Positions 41,539-49,122 of a DNA stretch of 64,000 nucleotides are shown in pieces (the stretch's first letter is position 1; each line of letters opens with the position of its first letter). The notes beneath the pieces are model-generated. The model worked only from the letters and a program-made list of their open reading frames with translations. It did not search any database and was not told the DNA's origin. The stretch is taken from assembly GCF_002072185.1 (NCBI RefSeq), contig NZ_MVIW01000002.1, positions 62,001 to 126,000 on the forward strand, written 5' to 3'. The stretch is from Actinomyces denticolens (GTDB lineage: Bacteria; Actinomycetota; Actinomycetes; Actinomycetales; Actinomycetaceae). The position numbers and the translations under genes are program-made.

Positions 41539-42513
41539 TCAGCGCCTCGCGGCCTCCAGCGCGAGAACGGCGCGGGCGGTGGGCTCGTCGGTGGCCAGCG
41601 CGGAGAGGTAGCCGCTGCGCAGGGCCGCCAGGATCGCCGTCGTCTTATCGGCTCCGGCCGCGACCCCGATGACCAGTGGGATATCCGCCAGGCGCTCCAG
41701 GCCCAGGCACAGCGTGCGCTCGCAGATCGCGGTATGCACATGGCGGCCCTCGGCGTCGAGGTGGTGCCCGCAGATGTGGGCGACGACACCCTTGGCCCGG
41801 CACTCGGCGATCACCTCCGGCGTCATCCACCGCCGAAGCAGTGGGCTGACCCCCAGCCCATCGCCGACGGCGCCGATTCCGGTCAGCGCCGCGTCCGAAC
41901 GGGCGGCGAGCTCGATCGTCGTCGAGACCTGCTCCTCCTGTCGCATGCCCGTGGCCATGGCCAGGGAGTCGAAGACGAGCGGCACGGTGAGATTGCGGTA
42001 GTGCCCGCCCAGGCGCAGGGCCATGGAGCGGGAGATGTTGGGGCCGTCCTCCAGGTTGAAGGACTCGCCCGCGCTGCCCACCATCGCCACCACCATCGAG
42101 TCCGGCCAGATCTGCTCCGGCAGGTGGTGCGCCACCGCCCCGACCGCGCGCCCATTGGACACGGCGACGACGCAGCGCCGTCCCACGTGCTCCAGCAGGA
42201 GCTGCCCGGCCGAGCGTGCAAGCTCCGCGCTGACGCCCTGCTCGCCCGCGGGCCGCGCCTCGCAGACCCGGGCCTGCTTGAGGTCGAAGACCCGAGCCAG
42301 CTCCTCCTCGAGCCCTATGAGGCGCTCGATCGGATGGGAGACCGTGATCGTGACGACCCCCTCGCGCCGGGCCTCGGCGAGCATTCGGGAGACCGTGGGG
42401 CGCGAGTAGCCCAGGCGGGAGGCGACCGCCGCCTGGTCGAGCCCGTCCTCCCAGTACAGGCGGGCGACATCGAGCAGCAGGGACAGTCGGGATCGACTAG
42501 CAGCGGCGCACAT
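41539..42513 (-). CDS. SorC-family transcriptional regulator of the ula-like cluster
   Basis: Predicted regulator of the divergent sugar-acid/lactone operon. The 324-residue protein has an N-terminal helix-turn-helix (DVARLYWEDGLDQAAVASRL, GYSRPTVSRMLAEARREG) and a SorC sugar-binding domain with VVAVSNGRAVGAVAHHLPEQ, RSDAALTGIGAVGDG, and GVVAHICGHHLDAEGRHV. The ATG at 42513 has GAGGAGG eight bases upstream. The gap to the first operon gene (42514-42714) has a perfect palindrome at 42612-42627. SorC members bind phosphorylated sugars; here the inducer is probably an intermediate such as a pentulose 5-phosphate. Family assignment is firm, targets inferred. Confidence 0.88.
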   Translation of the reverse strand: MCAAASRSRLSLLLDVARLYWEDGLDQAAVASRLGYSRPTVSRMLAEARREGVVTITVSHPIERLIGLEEELARVFDLKQARVCEARPAGEQGVSAELARSAGQLLLEHVGRRCVVAVSNGRAVGAVAHHLPEQIWPDSMVVAMVGSAGESFNLEDGPNISRSMALRLGGHYRNLTVPLVFDSLAMATGMRQEEQVSTTIELAARSDAALTGIGAVGDGLGVSPLLRRWMTPEVIAECRAKGVVAHICGHHLDAEGRHVHTAICERTLCLGLERLADIPLVIGVAAGADKTTAILAALRSGYLSALATDEPTARAVLALEAARR

Positions 42514-42611
42514 CTGTTCCTCCTCGACTCATCAGGGGTGCGAGCGGGCGGCATTTCCGAGGCCCGTGCTGCGATTCTAGGAACCGCCGGTCGGAGAGTG
42601 CATCGGAGGTT

Positions 42612-42627
42612 GTGAACTTATGTTCAC
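42612..42627. promoter_or_regulatory. Operator candidate of the ula-like cluster
   Basis: GTGAACTTATGTTCAC is a perfect palindrome with 6-bp arms around TTAT in the divergent region between the SorC regulator and the PTE-family gene. GGTTCA half-sites recur before that gene (near 42660) and twice before the MFS gene (46498-46522), so both transcription units may share control. Confidence 0.55.
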
Positions 42628-42714
42628 CGCCCTGATTCGGTCCCCACTGGTCGACTCCTAGGTTCATTCATGCCGGCCGCGCATCGGGCGCGGTCCGTTC
42701 GAAGGAGAACCCGC

Positions 42715-43707
42715 ATGAGCATCGTCCGCACCATCCACGGCGACGTCGAAGCCTCCACCCTCGGCGTCGTCAACGCCCACGACCACCTCATCCGCGTCGG
42801 CGCCGGCGAGGTCTACATCGACCCCGACCACCTCCTCATCGACGAGGACAAGGCCGTCGAGGAGGCCACATCCTTCGTGGCCGCCTCCAAGCGCTTCGCC
42901 ACCTCCGGCACCATCGTGGACATGTGCCCCGCCTCCTCGGGGCGCGGCGTCCTCAAACTGCGCGACGTCGTCGACCGCGTCCCCGATCTCCAGGTCATCC
43001 AGGCCACCGGCTTCCACCAGCAGAAGGTCTACCTCGAGTGGCGCCAGTCCTGGGTCAACCAGTACACCGTCACCGAGATCGCCGACCTGCTCATCGCCGA
43101 CATCGTCGAGGGCGTCGACGCCAACGACTACATGGGGCCGCTCGTCAAGCGCACAGACATCCGCGCCGGCGTCATCAAGTGGGCCACCGCCTACGGCAGG
43201 ATCACCGACTGGGAGGTCAAGACCGGCCAAGCCGTCGCCATCGCCTCCAAGGAGACCGGCGCCCCCATCAACACCCACGTCACCGCCGGCACCTGCGGCC
43301 CCGAGCAGGCGCGCTTCCTCGTCGACCACGGCGTGGCGCCCGAGAAGATCGCCATCGGCCACATCCAGCGCAACTGGGACCCCTGGGTGCACGAGCAGAT
43401 CACGTCCCTCGGCGCCTACGTGGAGCTCGACGGCACCAATCGCATCAAGTACGTGCCGGACAACGCCCGCGTCAACCTCATCAAGACCCTGGGGGACAAG
43501 GGCTACGGCAAGCAGATCCTGCTGGGCACCGACTCCGGCAAGGCCTCCTATCAGAAGGCCTACGGCTCGGTCTCCGGCATCGACTACGACCCGGCCGTCT
43601 TCTGCCCGCGCCTCATCGACGACGAAGGGGTCGATCCCGCCTACGTCCAGGACCTCCTGGTGAACAACGCGGCGACCTTCTTCGCCTTCGAGCCCCTCGC
43701 CGGCTGA
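42715..43707 (+). CDS. Phosphotriesterase-family lactonase
   Basis: Metal-dependent hydrolase of the amidohydrolase superfamily (COG1735 group). Characterised relatives hydrolyse lactones, including phosphorylated pentonolactones; true phosphotriesterase activity is unlikely. The 330-residue protein has all metal ligands: His22 and His24 in VVNAHDHLIRV, Lys155 in AGVIKWATAYG (the bridging lysine), His188 in PINTHVTAG, His216 in IGHIQRNWD and Asp273 in LLGTDSG. The ATG at 42715 follows GAAGGAGA; an earlier ATG is rejected. It starts the ula-like cluster and would occupy the place of UlaG, the ascorbate-6-phosphate lactonase, which belongs to another fold. Its substrate is probably a sugar lactone or its phosphate. 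Confidence 0.85.
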   Translation: MSIVRTIHGDVEASTLGVVNAHDHLIRVGAGEVYIDPDHLLIDEDKAVEEATSFVAASKRFATSGTIVDMCPASSGRGVLKLRDVVDRVPDLQVIQATGFHQQKVYLEWRQSWVNQYTVTEIADLLIADIVEGVDANDYMGPLVKRTDIRAGVIKWATAYGRITDWEVKTGQAVAIASKETGAPINTHVTAGTCGPEQARFLVDHGVAPEKIAIGHIQRNWDPWVHEQITSLGAYVELDGTNRIKYVPDNARVNLIKTLGDKGYGKQILLGTDSGKASYQKAYGSVSGIDYDPAVFCPRLIDDEGVDPAYVQDLLVNNAATFFAFEPLAG

Positions 43708-43722
43708 ACGGGGGAGAGGATC

Positions 43723-44382
43723 ATGGCACCAGAGCCCAGGCTGCAGATCGCCCTGGACACCTTCGACCTGGCCAGCGCGCTCGGGCCGCTTCAGAAGGCG
43801 GCCCCCCATGTCGACGTCATCGAGTGCGGCACCATCCTCGTCCTCGCCGAGGGATTCCATGCCGTGAGGGCCGTGCGGGCCCTCTTCCCGGACAAGGAGA
43901 TCCTCGCCGACGTGCGCATCGCCGAGGCCGGCTCCAAGATCGCCCGCATGGCCTTCGAGGCGGGGGCCTCACTGGTCAGCTGCGTCGCGGGGGCCTCCAT
44001 GGCCACGATCGCGCAGGTCTGCGCCGTCGCCGCCGAATTCGACGGCGAGGTCCAGGTCGAGCTCGCCGACGAGTGGTACGACGCCGACCGCGCTCGCGCC
44101 TGGCGCCGGGCCGGGGTCCAGCACGTCATCGTCAAGCGCTCCCGGGACCGCGAGGCCGCCGGGGACCTGTCCTGGAAGCCCGAGGACCTGGGGCGCATCG
44201 ACGAGCTCGCAGGCATGGGATTCACCGTGACGATCACCGGCGGGGTCACTCCTGCTGACCTGCCGACTTTCGCCGGCCACCCGGTCGGCATCGTCATCGC
44301 CGGGCGCTCCATCGTGGCCGCCGCCGACCCCGCCGCCGCAGCGGCCGAGCTCAAGCGGGCCATCGGGGAGGTGTGGCCATGA
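43723..44382 (+). CDS. 3-keto-L-gulonate-6-phosphate decarboxylase-like protein with altered active site
   Basis: Member of the OMP decarboxylase superfamily, UlaD/SgbH (KGPDC) and hexulose-6-phosphate synthase branch. The 219-residue protein has the UlaD layout: LQIALDTFDLASALGPL, the Glu of VDVIECGTIL (Glu34), and phosphate-binding ITGGVTPADLP and GIVIAGRSIVAAADP. The catalytic DxKxxD of UlaD is changed: LADVRIAEAG has Asp63, Arg65 in place of Lys and Glu68 in place of Asp. The His of the UlaD HRSRD stretch is Lys138 (KRSRD). The gene starts 15 bases after the lactonase gene and its stop overlaps the next start (ATGA). Decarboxylation of 3-keto-L-gulonate 6-phosphate is therefore uncertain; a related reaction is possible. 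Confidence 0.82.
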   Translation: MAPEPRLQIALDTFDLASALGPLQKAAPHVDVIECGTILVLAEGFHAVRAVRALFPDKEILADVRIAEAGSKIARMAFEAGASLVSCVAGASMATIAQVCAVAAEFDGEVQVELADEWYDADRARAWRRAGVQHVIVKRSRDREAAGDLSWKPEDLGRIDELAGMGFTVTITGGVTPADLPTFAGHPVGIVIAGRSIVAAADPAAAAAELKRAIGEVWP

Positions 44383-45338
44383 GCGCGAGCCTCCTGGCGC
44401 CGTCGGCGCCCCCGGCCAGTGCCGCGCGACCTGCCGGCCCGCCCCCGCCCGACGATCCCCTGGCCAACGGCCTCAGCCTGGGGATCTACGAGAAGGCCCT
44501 GCGCGGCCCCGCCCCCGTCGCGCCCCCGCAGTGGCGGGACTTCCTCGCCCAGGTGGCGCAGGGCGGGTTCTCCTTCCTGGACCTGTCCATCGATGAGTCC
44601 CCCGAGAGGGAAGCCCGCCTGGACTGGTCCCGGGAGCAGTGGCGCGCCGTGCGCCGCGCCGCCGAGGACGCCGGGGTGATGATCGGCGGGATCTGCCTGT
44701 CCGTCCACCGGCGCATCGCGCCGGGCTCCGCGGACCCCGCCACGCGCCGTCGCGCCCGCGAGGTCATGGCCCAGGGTCTGCGCGCCTGCCACGAGGTGGG
44801 AGCCCCGGTCCTCCAGATCGCCGGCTACTACTGCTTCTACGAGGAGCCCGGGCCGGACTCGGCGCGTTGGTACGCCGAGCTCCTCACCGACTCCGTCCCC
44901 CTGGCCGCCCGGCTCGGGGTGGTCATGGGCATCGAGAACGTCGACGGCGTCGGCGTCACCTCCATCACCCGCGCCATGGAGCTCGTTGAGGAGATCGACT
45001 CCCCCTTCCTCCAGGTCTACCCGGACCTCGGCAACATCGCCGAGCAGGGTCTCGACCCGCGCATCGAGGTCCCCGCAGGGCGCGGCCACATGGTGGCCAT
45101 GCACGCCAAGGACGTGCGCCGAGGGGAGCCGCGCCGCGTCGAGATGGGCGCCGGGATCGTCGACTGGGACCTCTCCTTCTCCCTCCTGGCCGACCAGGGC
45201 TGGGCCGGGCGCCTCATGATCGAGATGTGGAACGACGACGCCCCCGACTCCGTTGCCAGATGCGTGGCCGCCCGGGCCTTCATCGAGGAGCGGGCCCGCG
45301 CGGCGGGCATCGCCATCGTGGGGCCCGAGGCCCCCTGA
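44379..45338 (+). CDS. L-xylulose/L-ribulose-5-phosphate 3-epimerase (UlaE-like)
   Basis: TIM-barrel epimerase that would convert L-xylulose 5-phosphate to L-ribulose 5-phosphate. The 319-residue protein begins with a Pro/Ala-rich stretch, then GLSLGIYEKAL typical of UlaE/SgaU, GFSFLDLSIDES, MIGGICLSVHRR (the UlaE LSxHRRFPLGS region, here RRIAPGSAD), VLQIAGYYCFYEE, the metal ligands expected in MGIENVD, YPDLGNI, MVAMHAKDVRRGE and MIEMWNDD. The ATG at 44379 overlaps the upstream stop as ATGA. It is the third gene of the cluster, in the same order as ulaD-ulaE. An isomerase-like role on another phosphate cannot be excluded. Confidence 0.88.
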   Translation: MSASLLAPSAPPASAARPAGPPPPDDPLANGLSLGIYEKALRGPAPVAPPQWRDFLAQVAQGGFSFLDLSIDESPEREARLDWSREQWRAVRRAAEDAGVMIGGICLSVHRRIAPGSADPATRRRAREVMAQGLRACHEVGAPVLQIAGYYCFYEEPGPDSARWYAELLTDSVPLAARLGVVMGIENVDGVGVTSITRAMELVEEIDSPFLQVYPDLGNIAEQGLDPRIEVPAGRGHMVAMHAKDVRRGEPRRVEMGAGIVDWDLSFSLLADQGWAGRLMIEMWNDDAPDSVARCVAARAFIEERARAAGIAIVGPEAP

Positions 45339-45483
45339 TCCTCCGGGCCAACCGGCCCGGTACCACTCCACCAGTCCCTGCCCGCACGCGGCCAGCGCCG
45401 CACGACCCCACCACTCGCACGATCCGTACCACCGCACCACTCGGGCCGGACCCGGCCCAGCCCGGAGAACGAAGGAGTTCGCC

Positions 45484-46431
45484 ATGACCTATGACCTATC
45501 CACCATCGGTGAGGGGCAGATCCGCCTCACCTGCGAGCGGGGCGACCGGCTCGTCACCGCCCGCACCCTGCGCATGACCGCCGCCGGCTCGGAGGCCAAT
45601 GTGGCCGGCCTGCTCTCCGAGCTCGGACGGTCGACCACATGGGCATCCAAGCTGCCCAAGGGGGAGCTCGCCGATCGCATCGCCCTGGAGTACTCCGCCG
45701 TCGGCGTCGATATGAGCCATGTGGTGCTCACCGAGGAGGGACGGGTGGCGCTGTACTTCCTCGAGCCCGGGGAGTTCCCCCTGCCCGGGAAGGTCACCTA
45801 CGACCGGCAGCACACGCCCTTCCGCTCCATCACTCCCGCCGACTTCGACTGGGAGTCCCTGCTGGACACCCGCGTCGTCTTCCTCACCGGCATCACGGCG
45901 GCGCTCACCCCCGAGACCGCCGGCGTCGTGCGCTACTTCGCCGACGCCGCCCGCGAGCGCGGCGTCGACATCGCCCTCGACGTCAACTTCCGGTCCCTGC
46001 TGTGGAGCGGGGAGCAGGCGCGCGAGGTCCTCGAGCCCATCGCCAGGATGTCATCGATCCTCTTCTGCTCGCGCACCGACGCCCGCATCGTCTTCGGCGT
46101 CGACGGCGAGGGCGTCGAGGCGTGCCGCAACCTGCGCGAGGCCATGGGCGTGCCCACCGTGGTCTCCACTGATGGGCGCGCCGGCACCTACCTCTCATCC
46201 GAGGGCGGCGAGAGGGTCTTCGACATCAAGTCCGTCACCGTCGTCGACCGCCCGGGGGCGGGGGACTCCTTCGTGGCCGGCACCCTCCACGGCTGGCTCG
46301 ACGGCGACGTGGTCGCCGGCATCGGGATGGGCACACGGGTCGCCCAACTGGCCCTCACCCACCACGGCGACCTCACACATGTGCGTCCCGGCGAGCTCGC
46401 CCTGCTGGGCGGCTCCGACATCGTCCGCTGA
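45484..46431 (+). CDS. PfkB-family sugar (acid) kinase
   Basis: ATP-dependent kinase, closest by look to 2-keto-3-deoxygluconate kinase and fructokinase types. The 315-residue protein has the PfkB signatures: an AGSEANVAGLLSELGRST substrate region, LDVNFRSLLWSG, TVVSTDGRAGTYLSSEGG, and the C-terminal DRPGAGDSFVAGTLHGWL with the catalytic GAGD. The usual N-terminal GE motif is GEGQIRLTCERG. The ATG at 45484 follows GAAGGAG; 145 bases separate it from the epimerase gene. With no PTS in the cluster, this kinase probably phosphorylates the sugar acid carried in by the MFS protein. Specific substrate unknown. Confidence 0.88.
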   Translation: MTYDLSTIGEGQIRLTCERGDRLVTARTLRMTAAGSEANVAGLLSELGRSTTWASKLPKGELADRIALEYSAVGVDMSHVVLTEEGRVALYFLEPGEFPLPGKVTYDRQHTPFRSITPADFDWESLLDTRVVFLTGITAALTPETAGVVRYFADAARERGVDIALDVNFRSLLWSGEQAREVLEPIARMSSILFCSRTDARIVFGVDGEGVEACRNLREAMGVPTVVSTDGRAGTYLSSEGGERVFDIKSVTVVDRPGAGDSFVAGTLHGWLDGDVVAGIGMGTRVAQLALTHHGDLTHVRPGELALLGGSDIVR

Positions 46432-46523
46432 GGCGGCCCGGGGCCGGGCGGGCGGCCTTCTGCCCTCCCGGCCCCGGCGGCCCGGCCCACACACATTGGT
46501 TCAGCAAGGTACAGATAGGTTCA

Positions 46524-47927
46524 ATGATGAGCGCATCGACTCTCACCCCTCCGCGCGGGGCCACCGCCGCGGAGCAGATCGACAACCATCGCCTCACCGG
46601 CCATCAGAAGTCCCTCATCTCGATGGCCATCGTCGGCAACGTGTCGGAGTTCTTCGACATGTTCCTCATCGGCTTCATCATCAACATGCTCTCCAGCGCC
46701 CCGGGCTGGAGCCTGACGGGGATGCAGTCCGGCATCATCCTGGCCGGAGCGGGCCTGGGAACGGTCCTCGGCTCGATCATCTGGGGGCGCCTGGCGGACA
46801 GGATCGGCCGCAAGCAGGCCTTCATCTGGTGCATCGTCGTGCTCGTCGTCTTCACGGCGGCCTCGGCGCTCACTCCCGTCAACGGCTGGATTCTTCTGGC
46901 TGTCCTGCGCACCGGCGTGGGATTCGGCGTCGGCGGCCTCAATATCACCTCCGTGCCCTACGTCCAGGAGTTCGTCCCCGCCAAGCAGCGCGGGCTCCTG
47001 TCCGGCCTGACGAGCGTGTTCATCCCGGGAGGCATCCTGCTGGGCAGCCTGGTGACGAAGTACTTCGGGGACGCGCTGGGCTGGCGCGGCCTCATCGCGG
47101 TGGGCTGCATCCCCATCGTCCTGCTCGCCTGGACGCGAGTGGTGCCCGAGTCGCCGCGCTTCTACCAGACGCACGGCCGTGAGGCCGAGGCGCGGGAGGC
47201 CTACGCCTGGGCGATGGAGATCCCCGTGGAGCAGGTGGCCGCCCTGCCGGAGATCCCTCAGGAGAGCTCGGTGGCCTACTCCACCATCCTGACGCGGTAC
47301 CCGCGCCAGCTGCTCGTGGTTTCGCTGGGCTCCTTCTGCTTCATCCTGGGCTCGTTCACCGTGCAGTCCTGGGGGCAGACGCTGCTCGGGCAGTCCTTCA
47401 AGTTCGACGGCGGCATGGTGGCGACGCTGTTCATCCTCGTCTCGCTCGGCGACCTCCTGGGGCGCCTGGGCTCGGCCTGGATCTCCGACCGCATCGGACG
47501 GCGCCTGACTATGCTCGGCTGCGGCATCATCGGCGGCATCGGCGCGCTCATCGCGGCGCTGTCCACGAGGATGGTCGGCGACGACGGCGCCGCGAGCAGC
47601 GCCGGGAGTGCCGGCTGGGTGTTCTTCATCGGGATTCTCATCATCATGACCTTCGGCGACGGCGCCTTCGGGATCCTCAACGCCTTCGGCGGCGAGCAGT
47701 TCCCGACCTCCGCGCGCTCCACCGGCCTGGGGCTCGGCTATGGGATCGGTGCGATCGCGAAAGTGGCGGGGCCCTACCTCGTGGGAGCCCTCATCGGTGG
47801 GGACAAGCCCACCAGCACCGACGTCGTCTTCGTGCCCTTCCTCATCTTCGCCGTGCTGCTCGTGCTCGGCGGGGTGACCTACATGTTCGCCACCGAGACC
47901 AAGGGCGCCTCCCTCGACGACATCTGA
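46524..47927 (+). CDS. MFS transporter of the ula-like cluster
   Basis: Twelve-helix secondary transporter, probably for the sugar acid or lactone used by the cluster. The 467-residue protein has the metabolite:H+ symporter pattern: FFDMFLIGFIINML in helix 1, the loop IIWGRLADRIGRKQAF, RTGVGFGVGGLNITSVPYVQ, VPAKQRGLLSGLTSVFIPGG, VPESPRFYQTHGREAEA after helix 6, and ISDRIGRRLTMLGCG in the second half. It ends with FATETKGASLDDI. The two adjacent ATG codons at 46524 lack a ribosome-binding site. It is the last gene of the cluster on this strand; a family B palindrome follows. Confidence 0.88.
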   Translation: MMSASTLTPPRGATAAEQIDNHRLTGHQKSLISMAIVGNVSEFFDMFLIGFIINMLSSAPGWSLTGMQSGIILAGAGLGTVLGSIIWGRLADRIGRKQAFIWCIVVLVVFTAASALTPVNGWILLAVLRTGVGFGVGGLNITSVPYVQEFVPAKQRGLLSGLTSVFIPGGILLGSLVTKYFGDALGWRGLIAVGCIPIVLLAWTRVVPESPRFYQTHGREAEAREAYAWAMEIPVEQVAALPEIPQESSVAYSTILTRYPRQLLVVSLGSFCFILGSFTVQSWGQTLLGQSFKFDGGMVATLFILVSLGDLLGRLGSAWISDRIGRRLTMLGCGIIGGIGALIAALSTRMVGDDGAASSAGSAGWVFFIGILIIMTFGDGAFGILNAFGGEQFPTSARSTGLGLGYGIGAIAKVAGPYLVGALIGGDKPTSTDVVFVPFLIFAVLLVLGGVTYMFATETKGASLDDI

Positions 47928-47942
47928 CCCCTCCGCTCTTCG

Positions 47943-48023
47943 CCGAGACCGGTCGATAACGTCATCGAGACCGGCCCACTGCCACAGTGGGCCGGTCTCG
48001 ATGACGTTATCGACCGGTCTCGG
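47943..48023. repeat. Palindromic repeat, family B, copy 2
   Basis: Arms 47943-47981 and 47985-48023 form a perfect 39-bp inverted repeat around CCA. The arm contains CCGAGACCGGTCGATAACG and GAGACCGG, matching copy 1 at 18994-19073 except at a few positions that are changed in both arms. It lies between two convergent genes, as copy 1 does. Confidence 0.78.
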
Positions 48024-48050
48024 TTATAGGGAGAGGTGATGGGCCTGCGC

Positions 48051-48120
48051 GATCTGTGCCGATCTGTGCCGATCTGTGCCGATCTGTGCCGATCTGTGTC
48101 GATCTGTGCCGATCAGTGCT
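48051..48120. repeat. Tandem 10-bp repeat running into the stop codon of the epimerase gene
   Basis: Seven consecutive units of GATCTGTGCC cover 48051-48120; unit 5 reads GATCTGTGTC and unit 7 GATCAGTGCT. The last unit includes the stop codon of the minus-strand epimerase gene at 48113-48115. Because the unit is not a multiple of 3, and equals about one helical turn, copy-number change could alter the 3' region without a frame-preserving pattern. Confidence 0.9.
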
Positions 48121-48874
48121 GGCCGTAGACGTTCTGGTAGCGGTCGTTGAGGCTGTCGATGGCCGCCTGGTCGATCGGGACCGGGGTGCCCCCATCGCGC
48201 GCGATGTGCACTGTGCGCGCCACCTCCTCGCACATCGCCGCGGCCTTGACCGCCGCCCGAGCGTCGGCGCCGATGGTGAACGGCCCGTGGTTGGCCATGA
48301 GCACCGCGGGTGAGCGAGACCCCGACAGCGTCTCGACGATGCCCCGGCCGATCGAGTCGTCCCCGATGAGCGCGAAGGGACCCACCGGGATCTCGCCGCC
48401 GAACTCATCGGCCATCATCGTCAGCACGCAGGGGATCGGCTCGCGCCTGGCCGCCCACGCCGTCGCGTATGTCGAGTGCGTGTGCACCACCCCGCCCACG
48501 CGCTCCATGTGCCGGTAGACGTAGGCGTGCGCGGCCGTGTCCGACGACGGCGCGAGCGAGGCGGGCGTGCCGTCGTCGATCTTGGCCCCGTCCAGGGTGC
48601 ACACGACCATCGTCTCGGGTGAGAGCTGGTCGTAGGTGACGCCCGAGGGCTTGATGACGAACAGGTCCGTCTTCTCCGGCCCGTCGCCGCGATCCACGAC
48701 CACCCTCTCGGAGACGTTCCCAGCCGTCCACACCACGAGGCCCCATCGGGGCAGCTCGGCATGCAGGGCGGCGACCCTCTCACGGGTGACGGCGACGGCG
48801 GAGCGCAGCTCCTCATCCAGCTCGGCCAGGATGATCCGGTGGCCTGAGGGCGTGTTTGATGGCATTGTCGGCAT
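48113..48874 (-). CDS. L-ribulose-5-phosphate 4-epimerase / class II aldolase (AraD/UlaF family)
   Basis: Would convert L-ribulose 5-phosphate to D-xylulose 5-phosphate. The 253-residue protein has the class II fold: LVVWTAGNVSERVVVDRGDG (substrate phosphate site), FVIKPSGVTYDQL, HMERVGGVVHTHSTYATAWA with the zinc-binding HTH pair, and AVLMANHGPFTIGADARAAV with the third His. The ATG at 48874 has GAGGAG eight bases upstream; a start five codons earlier is less likely. It is convergent with the MFS gene and divergent from xylB. It completes the ula-like series (UlaD, UlaE, UlaF types), and its product feeds the pentose phosphate pathway. Its 3' end is embedded in a 10-bp tandem repeat. Confidence 0.88.
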   Translation of the reverse strand: MPTMPSNTPSGHRIILAELDEELRSAVAVTRERVAALHAELPRWGLVVWTAGNVSERVVVDRGDGPEKTDLFVIKPSGVTYDQLSPETMVVCTLDGAKIDDGTPASLAPSSDTAAHAYVYRHMERVGGVVHTHSTYATAWAARREPIPCVLTMMADEFGGEIPVGPFALIGDDSIGRGIVETLSGSRSPAVLMANHGPFTIGADARAAVKAAAMCEEVARTVHIARDGGTPVPIDQAAIDSLNDRYQNVYGQH

Positions 48875-49122
48875 GGTGGTTCTCCTCACTGAGATAACTG
48901 GTGGGCCGAGGCGAGATGCAGTCGCCCGGTGATGGCCCGGTCGGGGTTCGCGAGTCCGCTCACATGCTGATTCGGTGGTTTCCCTGACGGCTCCCGATTG
49001 TCACACTGGTGAGAAGGGGATCTCACTGGGCTGCGCGCACATCGGTGCAGGTCCGCGCGATCCCCGACAGGCGCAGTGACGCGCTCGCCGCGCAGCCCCA
49101 CCGTTTCAAGGGAGAAGGCTCC

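Noticed and set aside
42715-43707. True phosphotriesterase degrading organophosphates
   Set aside because: The COG1735 relatives in sugar operons are lactonases, and all neighbours are sugar-phosphate enzymes.
48051-48120. CRISPR array
   Set aside because: Units are 10 bp, directly adjacent, with no spacers and no cas genes.
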